Source: Halobacteriovorax sp. | GTDB lineage: Bacteria; Bdellovibrionota; Bacteriovoracia; Bacteriovoracales; Bacteriovoracaceae | DNA: 64,000 nt | Assembly: GCA_002720865.1 (NCBI GenBank) | Contig: PBIO01000014.1 | Coordinates: 682,001-746,000, forward strand | Reading direction: 5' to 3' | Shown: one piece after another, positions 16,839-24,983 of the stretch | Layout of the letters: the number at the start of each line of letters is the position of its first letter | How positions within the stretch are numbered: the stretch's first letter is position 1 | The notes under the pieces: generated by a model | The model's database searches: none | Seen by the model: the letters and a program-made list of their open reading frames with translations, nothing else | Told to the model about the DNA's origin: nothing | Program-made: the position numbers and the translations under genes

Positions 16839-17798
16839 ATGAGCCAGAAAAGCATTTGGATGAAATCCCCATTTATGAGCAAGCTTTTAAGCTACCTTAA
16901 GGGAGTGAGTAAAGATGAAGAAGTTATCTTCAGGCTTAAGACGACCTTAAAGATGACACTTATTCCAATTGCTTCTGGATGTATCATGGCGGGCTTTCTT
17001 TATGTTCTTCTAGAAATGAATCTTTATTTCTTTGAAGCAAATGGATATCAAGGGTGGCAAAGCTTTAAAGAGGTTTATTATGAATTCATTATCGGTAGTA
17101 CCTTAAAGCTTGTTCCTTATATAGCGGGATTTATCGCCGTAGTCGCAATCACTGGAATCTATGTTTCAGATTTACTCTTAAGACCTTTTAGAATCATTGG
17201 GGATTATTGTGAAAAGGTCGTTAATGGTGAAGATACAAGTTACGATCCAGATTTTTTTACGGACCTAAAGCTCTTAACTACTTTTTCAGAGCTTTTCTTT
17301 TTGAATATCCACAACACAAGAAAAGCAAAGAGAAGCCTTGAGCCAATGGATATTCCAACTAAATACACTCGAATTCATCAACCGGTTTCAGAGACTGCCT
17401 TTTTTCTCCAATACTTCCTTTATATACTTATTGTTTCAATATGCGCCTACATGGCTCTTTATATAGCTACTGTAGATATGCATCAGGGGATTATTAACCT
17501 GGCCGGAGAATCTTTAAAATCAAGTAAGATGATGACTTACTTCTTCAATCGTCAGACAGAAGTTCTCCAAGATGTTCTGCAGGTGGTGATGTTCGGTCAT
17601 ATCTTGATGTACGTAGCACTTGCGAGACATCTTTATTATAAAGTTTGCGGTCCTGCCTTTGGTATATTTGCCACAATGCGTGCCTTCTTAAAAGGCAACT
17701 ACAGTTCTCGGGTACATTTAATCGGGTATTACTATCTTCGTACTCATTGTCGAAAATTAAATCGATATCTAGACCTAATGCAAAAAGAATTGACGTAG
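16839..17798 (+). CDS. Four-helix membrane protein with two HAMP-like segments
   Basis: This 319-residue protein has hydrophobic helices at about 33-55, 88-112, 190-210 and 245-262. After the second helix comes RPFRIIGDYCEKVVNGEDTS, and after the fourth GPAFGIFATMRAFLKGNYSS. Both have the 'P...i......v..Gd.s' shape of HAMP linkers. The protein looks like a duplicated 'two-helix plus HAMP' unit with no kinase, cyclase or methyl-accepting output domain. I cannot name a family; a signalling adaptor is one possibility. AAAGGA precedes the ATG. Confidence 0.8.
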   Translation: MSQKSIWMKSPFMSKLLSYLKGVSKDEEVIFRLKTTLKMTLIPIASGCIMAGFLYVLLEMNLYFFEANGYQGWQSFKEVYYEFIIGSTLKLVPYIAGFIAVVAITGIYVSDLLLRPFRIIGDYCEKVVNGEDTSYDPDFFTDLKLLTTFSELFFLNIHNTRKAKRSLEPMDIPTKYTRIHQPVSETAFFLQYFLYILIVSICAYMALYIATVDMHQGIINLAGESLKSSKMMTYFFNRQTEVLQDVLQVVMFGHILMYVALARHLYYKVCGPAFGIFATMRAFLKGNYSSRVHLIGYYYLRTHCRKLNRYLDLMQKELT

Positions 17799-17887
17799 TT
17801 GACCTAAATTTGACTCAGACTTAATGGCCAAGAATCCGAATCAGGCTTATGATAGAACACATTAACTTATGTGAGAGGACTAATTTT

Positions 17888-18688
17888 ATGAAAAAAATGA
17901 AAACGGTTTTTACTTTGCTTGTGGTGGGAATCCTGGCTATTGGATGTACTTCAGAACAACAAATTAAAGACCAAGTGAAAAAAGCACTAGAGGAAGATCC
18001 AAAGCTTTTAATATCTGCCATTGAGAAAAATCCAGTGGAGTTTGCTGAAGCAATGAGAACAGCTATTGGAAAAGCTCAATCTGTTCTAAAGAAAAAACAA
18101 GAAGAAGATGAAGCTAAGAAATTAGAAGAAACCTTTGATAATCCACTTAAGCCAGAAATTCGTAGCGATGAAATGATTAGAGGTAAAAAAGATGCTCCTC
18201 TTACTCTTGTGGAATACTCTGATTACGAGTGTCCATTTTGTTCGAGAGGGTTCAATACGGTTATGGATTTAATCTCTAAGTATGGAGATAATATTCGATT
18301 TGTTTATAAGCATCTTCCACTAAGTTTTCATAAAAATGCCATGATCGCATCTCAGTACCATGAGGCCATTAGACTTCAGGATGAGAAAAAGGCTTGGAAA
18401 TTTCATGATGAGATTTTTAAGAATCAGGGAAAACTTAAGTCTGGTGAACCGTTTCTAAAAAAACTTGCTAAAGAAGTCGGTGCAAACATGACTAAGCTTG
18501 CAAAAGACGTAAACTCTGAAGCAGTTAAGAAGAGAATTCAGGATGATATGAAAGAAGCTGCAAGCTTTGGAATGCAAGGAACACCTGGCTTCCTTTTAAA
18601 TGGTATTCCTGTAAAAGGTGCTTACCCGGCCAGTTATTTTTACGGAATTGTTGAAAAGCTTAAAGCAAAAGGCAAAGTTAAGTTCTAA
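17888..18688 (+). CDS. DsbA-like thioredoxin-fold lipoprotein
   Basis: This 266-residue protein starts at ATG 17888, chosen over ATG 17849 because GAGAGGA precedes it and the lipobox then falls normally (LAIGCTSE, Cys20). A charged helical spacer (residues 25-85) leads to a DsbA/Com1-type thioredoxin fold: VEYSDYECPFCSRGF with the redox pair Cys115/Cys118, FVYKHLPLSFH, and the cis-proline loop GTPGFLLNGIPV. It should act as a periplasmic thiol oxidase or disulfide exchange factor tethered to a membrane. No DsbB is adjacent. A strong GC-rich hairpin follows the gene. Confidence 0.9.
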   Translation: MKKMKTVFTLLVVGILAIGCTSEQQIKDQVKKALEEDPKLLISAIEKNPVEFAEAMRTAIGKAQSVLKKKQEEDEAKKLEETFDNPLKPEIRSDEMIRGKKDAPLTLVEYSDYECPFCSRGFNTVMDLISKYGDNIRFVYKHLPLSFHKNAMIASQYHEAIRLQDEKKAWKFHDEIFKNQGKLKSGEPFLKKLAKEVGANMTKLAKDVNSEAVKKRIQDDMKEAASFGMQGTPGFLLNGIPVKGAYPASYFYGIVEKLKAKGKVKF

Positions 18689-18710
18689 ATTTAAAATTCA
18701 ATAATGTTTA

Positions 18711-18749
18711 ACGCGGGGCCGTGAGTTATTATAACCTACGGCCCCGCGT
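18711..18749 (+). terminator. Long GC-rich hairpin after the dsbA-like gene
   Basis: ACGCGGGGCCGT (18711-18722) pairs perfectly with ACGGCCCCGCGT (18738-18749). Inside the 15-base loop GTTA and TAAC can pair again, so the structure approaches 16 bp. CAGTTTT follows, a short U-tract. It is probably a terminator, but stands out by its GC content. Confidence 0.7.
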
Positions 18750-18816
18750 CAGTTTTACCCTCAATAAATTTTGATTTTTAGCGATTCTGTGGAAAAATAG
18801 AAGAAAGGATTTTGTT

Positions 18817-19251
18817 ATGGAAGACACGACTTACTCAAATCTCGGTTTAAAACAAAAAACGAATCCGATTCATCCTGGAATCAGTTCTGATCTTGATCAA
18901 GAATACGGCCTTGCGACAATTATTGATGAGTATTCAAAGAACGGCTGGGATAACTTTTCTGAACAAAAACTTTTTAAAGCCCTCTCCTTTGAGTTTAAAG
19001 CCCTTTTAGAGATAGAGAACCTAAAAGAGTTGGTTCAAGACTTGGTTCAGGTTGATCATCACCTACATCTAATCTTAGATAATATTCAGTTCAGTACAAA
19101 AGACTTGGGGCTTGAGGCCTTCTATCAAAACTTATCCACACTCTTTATACGCATGGCCCTAGAGGAAGAAGTTAATTCCGATTCAATGAAAAGAGCAATC
19201 GAGATTGCTCTTGAAGAGGAAATCTACACTTGGCAAGAGCGCCTTCAGTAA
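18817..19251 (+). CDS. Hypothetical acidic helical protein
   Basis: This 144-residue soluble protein is rich in Leu and Glu and predicted mostly helical (FKALLEIENLKELVQDL, RMALEEEVNSDSMKRAIEIA). It has no signal peptide or cysteines. AAAGGA precedes the ATG. I recognise no family. It lies between the dsbA-like gene and HU; three DnaA-box-like nonamers occur in or beside it. Confidence 0.8.
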   Translation: MEDTTYSNLGLKQKTNPIHPGISSDLDQEYGLATIIDEYSKNGWDNFSEQKLFKALSFEFKALLEIENLKELVQDLVQVDHHLHLILDNIQFSTKDLGLEAFYQNLSTLFIRMALEEEVNSDSMKRAIEIALEEEIYTWQERLQ

Positions 19252-19384
19252 AGGCGAGGGAAAGTTTTCCACAGATAAAAATCATCAAAATTTTTATTAA
19301 TGACTATTGTCATAGCGGCCAAAATAAGTGACCATTTTATTATTCTAATAACTACACACAACACACGATCCAGAAGGAGTTGGA

Positions 19385-19663
19385 ATGAACAGAAAAGAAT
19401 TAGTAGAGGCGATCTTAGAAGACAAAGACCTTACTCACATGACTAAAAAAGAAGCAGACCATTTTGTAGCAACAATGCTAGATGTAATCAGAAAATCAGT
19501 TAAGCGTGGAGAAGATGTTTCTCTAATTGGTTTTGGTACTTTCTCAAAAGCACGTCGTGCCGCCAGAATTGGAGTTAACCCTTCAACTGGTGAGAGAATC
19601 AAAATTAAAGCTAAGACTCTTCCAAAGTTCCGTCCAGGAAAGGCTTGGAAAGAAATGATGTAG
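19385..19663 (+). CDS. hup: DNA-binding protein HU family
   Basis: This 92-residue histone-like protein bends and compacts DNA as a dimer. The N-terminal helices (MNRKELVEAILEDKDLTHMT) lead to the signature GFGTFSKARRAARIGVNPST, with the intercalating proline in NPSTGE, and a C-terminal FRPGKAWKEMM. Length and motifs match HU/IHF. GAAGGAG precedes the ATG and an intrinsic terminator follows, so it is a single-gene unit. HU and IHF cannot be separated with certainty by eye. Confidence 0.95.
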   Translation: MNRKELVEAILEDKDLTHMTKKEADHFVATMLDVIRKSVKRGEDVSLIGFGTFSKARRAARIGVNPSTGERIKIKAKTLPKFRPGKAWKEMM

Positions 19664-19693
19664 AGGATAACCAATTTTTTAATTGGATTTTGG

Positions 19694-19716
19694 GGGCCCC
19701 GATGGGGCCCTTTTTA
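19694..19716 (+). terminator. Intrinsic terminator after hup
   Basis: GGGCCCC (19694-19700), loop GAT and GGGGCCC (19704-19710) are followed by TTTTTA. This is a strong rho-independent terminator 30 bases after the stop codon. Confidence 0.92.
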
Positions 19717-19778
19717 TTTCTCGAAGGCAAGGATATGCCACTTAAACACTCAAGTATTCGTCAGATTTGTGACCCCGA

Positions 19779-19835
19779 GGCAATTTTTGCCGGCAAGAAT
19801 TGACTTAAATGGTAGAAATTACCATCAATTTTGCC
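19779..19835 (+). other. Competing inverted repeats upstream of the flagellar operon
   Basis: GGCAA-TTT-TTGCC (19779-19791) forms one small hairpin. Directly after it GGCAAGAATTGA... (19792 on) can pair with ...TCAATTTTGCC (to 19835) around an inner ATGGTA/TACCAT stem. The two GGCAA and two TTGCC copies can pair in alternative ways. The block ends seven bases before the sigma-70 promoter, so it may be an operator region, not an RNA leader. Confidence 0.4.
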
Positions 19836-19841
19836 CCCATC

Positions 19842-19870
19842 TTGAGATTTTTCCCGCACATGCGTATAAT
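19842..19870 (+). promoter_or_regulatory. Sigma-70 promoter of the flagellar operon
   Basis: TTGAGA (19842-19847) and TATAAT (19865-19870) are separated by exactly 17 bases. Transcription would start near 19877, about 45 bases before the fliL ATG. No sigma-28 or sigma-54 match is seen here, so the export/rotor operon appears to use the housekeeping factor. Confidence 0.75.
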
Positions 19871-19921
19871 TTTTGACATAGAGAGGTGAAATAATTTCCT
19901 CTCGTCCATGGATGGAATGTA

Positions 19922-20482
19922 ATGGCAGACGAAGAACTACAAGATTTAGATGGTGGCGGTGGCGGCAAGCCTTCTGCACCTCCTTCAGGAAAGAACCCAC
20001 TCTTAACAGTACTTGTTTTAATTAATACTGTTGCGATGCTTGGTGTAGCTTTCTTTCAATATCAAATGCATCAAAAGATTTCGACTGAACCATCTGTACA
20101 AGATGTTGTTTCAGCGGAAATGAAAAAGTTAGATGACTCTGAAGCAAAAGAAGAAACAGGTGAAGCGGTAGAAGAAGATGGAATCCTTTTTCCACTTGAA
20201 GGTTTTACTGCAAACTTAGCTCAGGGAGACGGACCTAGACGTTTTGTACGATTAACTGCGGTCCTAAAATTTTCGAAACAATCTAATGAAGAAGAGTTTA
20301 AGGCTCGTAAGCCGCAAATTCGTGACACTATCATTAGTACTTTAAATTCCAAGCGACCAGAAGATTTACTTAAGCTTGAAGGAAAGAATTTTTTAAAAGA
20401 GGAGTTAAAGTCGGCGATCAATTCATTTTTAGTTGATGGTCACATTATAGATATTTTTTATGTGGGCTTTCAAATAAACTAA
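19922..20482 (+). CDS. fliL: Flagellar basal body-associated protein FliL
   Basis: This 186-residue single-pass inner membrane protein surrounds the stator and supports torque. A Gly/Pro-rich cytoplasmic tail is followed by one helix (PLLTVLVLINTVAMLGVAFF, about 25-45), an acidic linker, and the periplasmic FliL domain (FPLEGFTANLAQGDGPRRFV, then the helix-rich end QIRDTIISTLNSKRPEDLL and VDGHIIDIFYVGFQIN). It is the first gene of the flagellar operon, followed by fliM after 64 bases. Confidence 0.95.
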   Translation: MADEELQDLDGGGGGKPSAPPSGKNPLLTVLVLINTVAMLGVAFFQYQMHQKISTEPSVQDVVSAEMKKLDDSEAKEETGEAVEEDGILFPLEGFTANLAQGDGPRRFVRLTAVLKFSKQSNEEEFKARKPQIRDTIISTLNSKRPEDLLKLEGKNFLKEELKSAINSFLVDGHIIDIFYVGFQIN

Positions 20483-20546
20483 GCCCGCTTTTTATTAAGT
20501 TACCGGTCCAGGAAGGATCGGCCTAAAGATCCCAGGAGGGGATGTT

Positions 20547-21539
20547 ATGGCACAGGTTTTAAGTCAAGACGAAGTTGATGCGCTCTTAAATGCTGTTAAT
20601 GATGATGCTGGTGATGACCTACTCGGTGATGGTGGGGACTTTGGTGTAGAAGATGATATTGATGAGAATATCCAATCCTACGATCTGACCAACCAAGATA
20701 GAGTTATCCGTGGGCGAATGCCTATCCTAGAGATTATTTATGAAAGATTTATTAGATCTTTTAGAGTGTCACTATCTAACTCATTAAGAAAAATTTCAAC
20801 GATCTCAATGATCTCAACCGACCTTTTAAAGTTTGGTGAGTTTGTAAACACTCTTCCGATACCTTCATGTATGTGTATCATGAGATTTAATGAGCTAAGA
20901 GGTCCTGCCCTTCTCGTGTTTGAATCAAAATTAGCTTACGCCATTATCGATTCTTACTTTGGCGGAACAGATAGACCTTTTACAAAGATTGAGGGAAAAG
21001 AATTTACCTCAATAGAACTAGCTTTCATGAAGAAAGTTATGGATATGGCGATTAATGATCTAGAGGAGGCTTGGGCTCCAGTTCATAGAATTGATGCTCA
21101 GTACTTAAGAACTGAAATTAACCCTCAGTTTGTTGGGGTTGTTCCTCCTTCAGACGTTATTATCGCAACAACTCTTGAAGTTGAATTTGAATCAGCTTCT
21201 GGAACTATTATGATCGTAATTCCTTACTCAACGATCGAACCGATTAAGCAAAAACTAAGCTCATCATTTCAAACTGATAATGAAATGGCTGATTCAATTT
21301 GGACTCAGGCCATGAATGAACACATCAAGGATGTTGTTTCAACGATTGTAGTAAAACTTGGTGAAGCAGAGATGACTGTAGGTGACCTGGTCACTCTTGA
21401 GAAGGGCGATATTATTCCGCTTAATCAGGAAGCTTCTGGTGAAGTAAGCTTAACGGTTGAAGGCGTGGAAAAAATGAAATGCCTTATCGGTGTACATAAA
21501 GGCAATCGTGCCATCCAGGTAAGTAAGAAAGTAGATTAA
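20547..21539 (+). CDS. fliM: Flagellar motor switch protein FliM
   Basis: This 330-residue C-ring protein sets the direction of rotation. Its N-terminus, VLSQDEVDALLNAV, is the conserved CheY-P binding helix (compare LSQAEIDALL), so switching by chemotaxis signals is expected. The middle domain (YFGGTDRPF, with the GGTD-type loop) contacts FliG, and the C-terminal SpoA domain binds FliN. Length is normal. A good GGAGGGGAT site precedes the ATG; fliN follows after 21 bases. Confidence 0.97.
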   Translation: MAQVLSQDEVDALLNAVNDDAGDDLLGDGGDFGVEDDIDENIQSYDLTNQDRVIRGRMPILEIIYERFIRSFRVSLSNSLRKISTISMISTDLLKFGEFVNTLPIPSCMCIMRFNELRGPALLVFESKLAYAIIDSYFGGTDRPFTKIEGKEFTSIELAFMKKVMDMAINDLEEAWAPVHRIDAQYLRTEINPQFVGVVPPSDVIIATTLEVEFESASGTIMIVIPYSTIEPIKQKLSSSFQTDNEMADSIWTQAMNEHIKDVVSTIVVKLGEAEMTVGDLVTLEKGDIIPLNQEASGEVSLTVEGVEKMKCLIGVHKGNRAIQVSKKVD

Positions 21540-21560
21540 TAAAAGTTATAGGAGACAAAT

Positions 21561-21950
21561 ATGGAAGAAAACAACGAAAACCCACAAGAGCAACCAGGAC
21601 TAACGGCCGTTGAAGGTTTAGATACAGTTCAGGTTGAAAAACTAGCTGACGAAGTAGCAGCTGGTGATGATGCCTTAAATAAACTAAAGGTTCAAAACCT
21701 AGACTTTATTTTGGACATTCCACTAAAAGTAACCGTCGAGCTTGGTAGAACAAGTGTTGTAATCAAAGACTTGCTTCAATTAGGTCAAGGTTCTGTACTT
21801 GAACTAGACAAGCTAGCTGGTGAGCCACTTGAAATCCTTGTTAATGGAAAGCTTGTAGCGAAAGGCGAAGTTGTTGTTGTTAATGAAAAATTCGGTATTC
21901 GTTTAACAGATATTATCAGTCCTATTGAAAGGATTGAAACACTTAAGTAA
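21561..21950 (+). CDS. fliN: Flagellar motor switch protein FliN
   Basis: This 129-residue C-ring protein forms the lower rim of the switch and helps dock export cargo. After an acidic 40-residue head the SpoA domain runs from [17 protein letters not shown] to [18 protein letters not shown], the full FliN core. TAGGAGA precedes the ATG. It lies between fliM and fliO in the usual order. Confidence 0.96.
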   Translation: MEENNENPQEQPGLTAVEGLDTVQVEKLADEVAAGDDALNKLKVQNLDFILDIPLKVTVELGRTSVVIKDLLQLGQGSVLELDKLAGEPLEILVNGKLVAKGEVVVVNEKFGIRLTDIISPIERIETLK

Positions 21951-21968
21951 TTAATTACGGAGAGTTCG

Positions 21969-23144
21969 ATGAAGAGCCAAGTATTAGTATTAATCATTTC
22001 CCTTCTAACCAGCTTTACCGCTTTTGGTAAATCTAAGGTTCGTTCTGTTGCTTATGAAGCAAAGAAAGAGCAAAGAGGAAGACTTATTATCAATCTAAAG
22101 GGCCCACTTAGTGAGACCCCTGAATTATTGGTAAAAGATAATATGATTCAGCTTTCTGTTCCAGATAGTTTTGTTTGGCCAAAGATCGAGAAAAAAGTCT
22201 CTGTTAAAGGACAGTTCGATACTACAGTTCTGGCTTATCAATTTGATAAAGAGAATGTTCGAATTAGAACAATGCTGCCTTACTCATTAAGAGGACAAGA
22301 GGCTGGAGTTAATGTTCTTTTAAAAGACAGACAAATTGTTTTAGATTTCCCTCGTAAAGGTAACTATCAAAATACAGGTCGTGCAGCTGCTAAAAAGTCT
22401 CCTAAGAAATCAGCCGCAAAATCAAACGTCACCGCTTACGATGAATCTTATTTAGAAAAGCTGCTTAAAGATAAGACAACAATGAAAAAAGAATATGGTG
22501 ACGAATTGTCTCCTGCTAAAACGGCAAATATCACTACTGAAAAGCAAGTTAAAGAAGACGAAGTCAAGATGGCCCTAAGTGCTCAGGATAAAATAAAAAA
22601 TCCAGCAGAGGGATCGTCTAACTCCTCGTTTTCAGTGATGAGCTACCTTGGTAAGTTTGTTGCATTCTTAGGTATTATCCTTCTCCTCTTTTATGGGGTT
22701 GTAACTCTAATGAGAAAAGGGGTTATGAAGAAAGGAAAACTTGGTTTTCTTAATAATACAAAAATGGTGGAAGTATTGAGTACAACTTATATTGCTCCTA
22801 AGAGATCAGTCATGATGGTAAGAGCCCATAATCAAGTGTTTCTTGTGGGATCTTCAGATGCTGGACTTCAGCCACTAGGTGAAATTTCTGATGTGACTGG
22901 ACTTCTTAAAGACGGAGAAAAGCAAGTAGCAGGAAATAACTTTGATACCTCACTTTTTGATGCAGATTCTCAAGAAAAAGAATTTAAGTTAAAAGACATG
23001 ACAACGACAACTAAGAACACTTCCGAGAAGGAATCTCAAGAAGGTGGTCTAGCGGCGTTGTTAGCAGAAAATACAGTAGAAGAAAAAGTAAAGCTTTCTG
23101 ACCAAATTAAAAGCAAGGTTAAGAACTTAAAAAGCTTTCAATAA
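21969..23144 (+). CDS. fliO: FliO with an extra periplasmic AMIN-like domain
   Basis: FliO assists assembly of the FliP pore of the flagellar export gate and is usually 100-150 residues. Here it is 391. A signal peptide (residues 1-20) leads to about 110 residues of beta-rich sequence (GRLIINLKGPLSETPELLV, IQLSVPDSFVW, RQIVLDFPRKG) that resemble an AMIN-type domain. A Lys/Ala-rich linker follows, then the FliO helix (about 223-246) and the FliO cytoplasmic domain (MVEVLSTTYIAPKRSVMMVR, QVFLVGSSDAGLQPLGE). A long charged tail ends the protein. Position between fliN and fliP supports the identity; the AMIN assignment is inferred. Confidence 0.9.
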   Translation: MKSQVLVLIISLLTSFTAFGKSKVRSVAYEAKKEQRGRLIINLKGPLSETPELLVKDNMIQLSVPDSFVWPKIEKKVSVKGQFDTTVLAYQFDKENVRIRTMLPYSLRGQEAGVNVLLKDRQIVLDFPRKGNYQNTGRAAAKKSPKKSAAKSNVTAYDESYLEKLLKDKTTMKKEYGDELSPAKTANITTEKQVKEDEVKMALSAQDKIKNPAEGSSNSSFSVMSYLGKFVAFLGIILLLFYGVVTLMRKGVMKKGKLGFLNNTKMVEVLSTTYIAPKRSVMMVRAHNQVFLVGSSDAGLQPLGEISDVTGLLKDGEKQVAGNNFDTSLFDADSQEKEFKLKDMTTTTKNTSEKESQEGGLAALLAENTVEEKVKLSDQIKSKVKNLKSFQ

Positions 23145-23158
23145 AAAAGGACATATCA

Positions 23159-23914
23159 ATGGTTGTCAGGATGACGGCTTGGTTAAAATGGATTTTACCA
23201 CTATTGATTGCTGCACCAGCACTGGCGCAGCAAACTCCTTCAGGACTTAATCTTCCAGGTCTTGCCGTTAATTTTGGGCAAGGTGCTGACTTGGTAGATA
23301 GCCTTCAGGTATTGGTACTATTTACAGTCTTAACTTTAGCACCAGCAATTTTAATTCTTTGTACATGTTTTACTAGAATCATCGTTGTTCTCTCTTTTAT
23401 GAGACAAGCGCTAGGAACACAAAACTTACCACCGAATCAACTACTAATTGGTTTTGCTCTTTTTCTTTCTATCTTCGTCATGAAGCCAACTGGAACAGCA
23501 ATTTATGAGCAAGCGATTCAACCATATATGGCCAAGAAAATTACGACTGGTGTGGCAATAGATAGGATTGAGTACAACCTTCGTGGGTTTATGAACAAGC
23601 AAGTTAGAAAAGCTGATATTGCTCTTTTTTATGATGTGACAGGAGAGAAAGCTCCTAACACTATCACTGATGTACCTATTCACTTTTTAATTCCTGCATT
23701 TATTATTTCAGAGTTGAAGACCGCCTTTCAAATCGGCTTTTTACTTTATATTCCATTTCTAATTCTGGATATGGTTGTGGCTTCGGTTTTAATGGCAATG
23801 GGTATGATGATGTTACCTCCGGTTGTTATCTCGATGCCTTTTAAACTTCTACTTTTTGTTCTTGTGGACGGATGGCAGTTAGTAACAGGATCTCTTCTGA
23901 GATCGTTTCATTAA
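23159..23914 (+). CDS. fliP: Flagellar export gate protein FliP
   Basis: This 251-residue protein forms, as a pentamer, most of the export channel. A cleavable signal peptide (to ALAQ) is followed by helices with the signatures LCTCFTRIIVVLSFMRQALG, PPNQLLIGFALFLSIFVM and the C-terminal MMMLPPVVISMPFKLLLFVL. ATG 23159 and ATG 23171 are both possible starts. Length and motifs are standard. fliQ follows after nine bases. Confidence 0.97.
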   Translation: MVVRMTAWLKWILPLLIAAPALAQQTPSGLNLPGLAVNFGQGADLVDSLQVLVLFTVLTLAPAILILCTCFTRIIVVLSFMRQALGTQNLPPNQLLIGFALFLSIFVMKPTGTAIYEQAIQPYMAKKITTGVAIDRIEYNLRGFMNKQVRKADIALFYDVTGEKAPNTITDVPIHFLIPAFIISELKTAFQIGFLLYIPFLILDMVVASVLMAMGMMMLPPVVISMPFKLLLFVLVDGWQLVTGSLLRSFH

Positions 23915-23923
23915 GGATAAGTT

Positions 23924-24196
23924 ATGGGATTTGATGCAGTATCAGGAATTACACACCAAGCGATTAAAGTCGCATTAATGATTTCGTCTCCAATGTTATT
24001 TGGAGCACTGATTATGGGTATACTCGTTTCGATCTTTCAGGCGGTAACTCAAATCAACGAACAAACACTTTCATTTATTCCAAAGATTATCGTTATCGTT
24101 GGGGCCTTAGCTATATGCGCACCATGGATGTCAGATACTCTTACAAGTTTTACTAAAGAACTAATTATTAGCATCCCACAGGTTGTAGGAAGATAA
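23924..24196 (+). CDS. fliQ: Flagellar export gate protein FliQ
   Basis: This 90-residue, two-helix protein plugs around the FliP/FliR core; four copies complete the gate. The first helix with AIKVALMISSPMLFGALIMG, the loop VSIFQAVTQINEQTLSFIPK and the second helix match the family. AAGGATAAG precedes the ATG. fliR starts two bases after its stop. Confidence 0.96.
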   Translation: MGFDAVSGITHQAIKVALMISSPMLFGALIMGILVSIFQAVTQINEQTLSFIPKIIVIVGALAICAPWMSDTLTSFTKELIISIPQVVGR

Positions 24197-24197
24197 A

Positions 24198-24974
24198 TTG
24201 AATATACAGGTAATGGACTTAGAGATTCTCGTTGCATTTTGGCTAGCCTTTAGTCGCTGCCTTGCGATTATCTTTCAATTACCTATCTTTGATGGAATGA
24301 GTATTCCTGCCATCGTTAAGGCCATGACAACCTTAATGATCACTTATGCGTTCTTTCCTTTTATTCAAGGAGAAGTCTTAAAAGATATTGCTTATCTTGG
24401 AGTTGATAACTTTTGGGCCTTAACGGCATTCTACACCGTAACGGGTTTGATACTTGGTTACCTGGTTAAATCTTTAATGAATATGTTTATCTCTGCTTGT
24501 TCTATTATTACTCAACAGGTTGGTTTTGCAGCGGTTAGGTATTTTGATCCTTCAAGTGGAACACAAATTGGTCCCTTTGAAACTCTTATCCAGTGGACAA
24601 TGCTAATTATCGTTGTAACCTCTGGGGCATTACTTCCAATGTTTCAAGGCGTCTTCAATAGCTTTTTTAGTATTCATATTTACGATCTTGGAAAGATGGT
24701 TCATTCGACGGTTTTCTTTACGGATCTTTTTAAGAATATTTTCTTATCAGCATTGATGCTCGCATCACCGCTAATTTTTACTAACTTATTAATTATGTCG
24801 GTCCTTGGGATTATCGCAAGAACCGTACCTCAAATGAATATTATTATGGTCAGTTTCGTTGTGAATATTGGCCTTGGACTTTTAATTTTTGCAGTTAGCT
24901 CGGAAGAATTCTTCCAAGTAGGATTTAAGGCTTATACCAAGCACCTGGGACATTGGTTCCAGTTTACTATCTAG
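24198..24974 (+). CDS. fliR: Flagellar export gate protein FliR
   Basis: This 258-residue polytopic protein completes the FliP5-FliQ4-FliR1 export gate. Features are FSRCLAIIFQLPIFDG near the start, six hydrophobic segments, and PQMNIIMVSFVVNIGLGL in the C-terminal third, all typical. TTG 24198 has AGGAAG at good distance; ATG 24213 is an alternative. It sits between fliQ and flhB. Confidence 0.96.
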   Translation: MNIQVMDLEILVAFWLAFSRCLAIIFQLPIFDGMSIPAIVKAMTTLMITYAFFPFIQGEVLKDIAYLGVDNFWALTAFYTVTGLILGYLVKSLMNMFISACSIITQQVGFAAVRYFDPSSGTQIGPFETLIQWTMLIIVVTSGALLPMFQGVFNSFFSIHIYDLGKMVHSTVFFTDLFKNIFLSALMLASPLIFTNLLIMSVLGIIARTVPQMNIIMVSFVVNIGLGLLIFAVSSEEFFQVGFKAYTKHLGHWFQFTI

Positions 24975-24983
24975 GGTTAGAAG

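Noticed and set aside
19779-19791. GGCAATTTTTGC considered as a sigma-54 promoter for fliL
   Set aside because: The GG-to-GC spacing is 8, not 10; it is better explained as a small palindrome.
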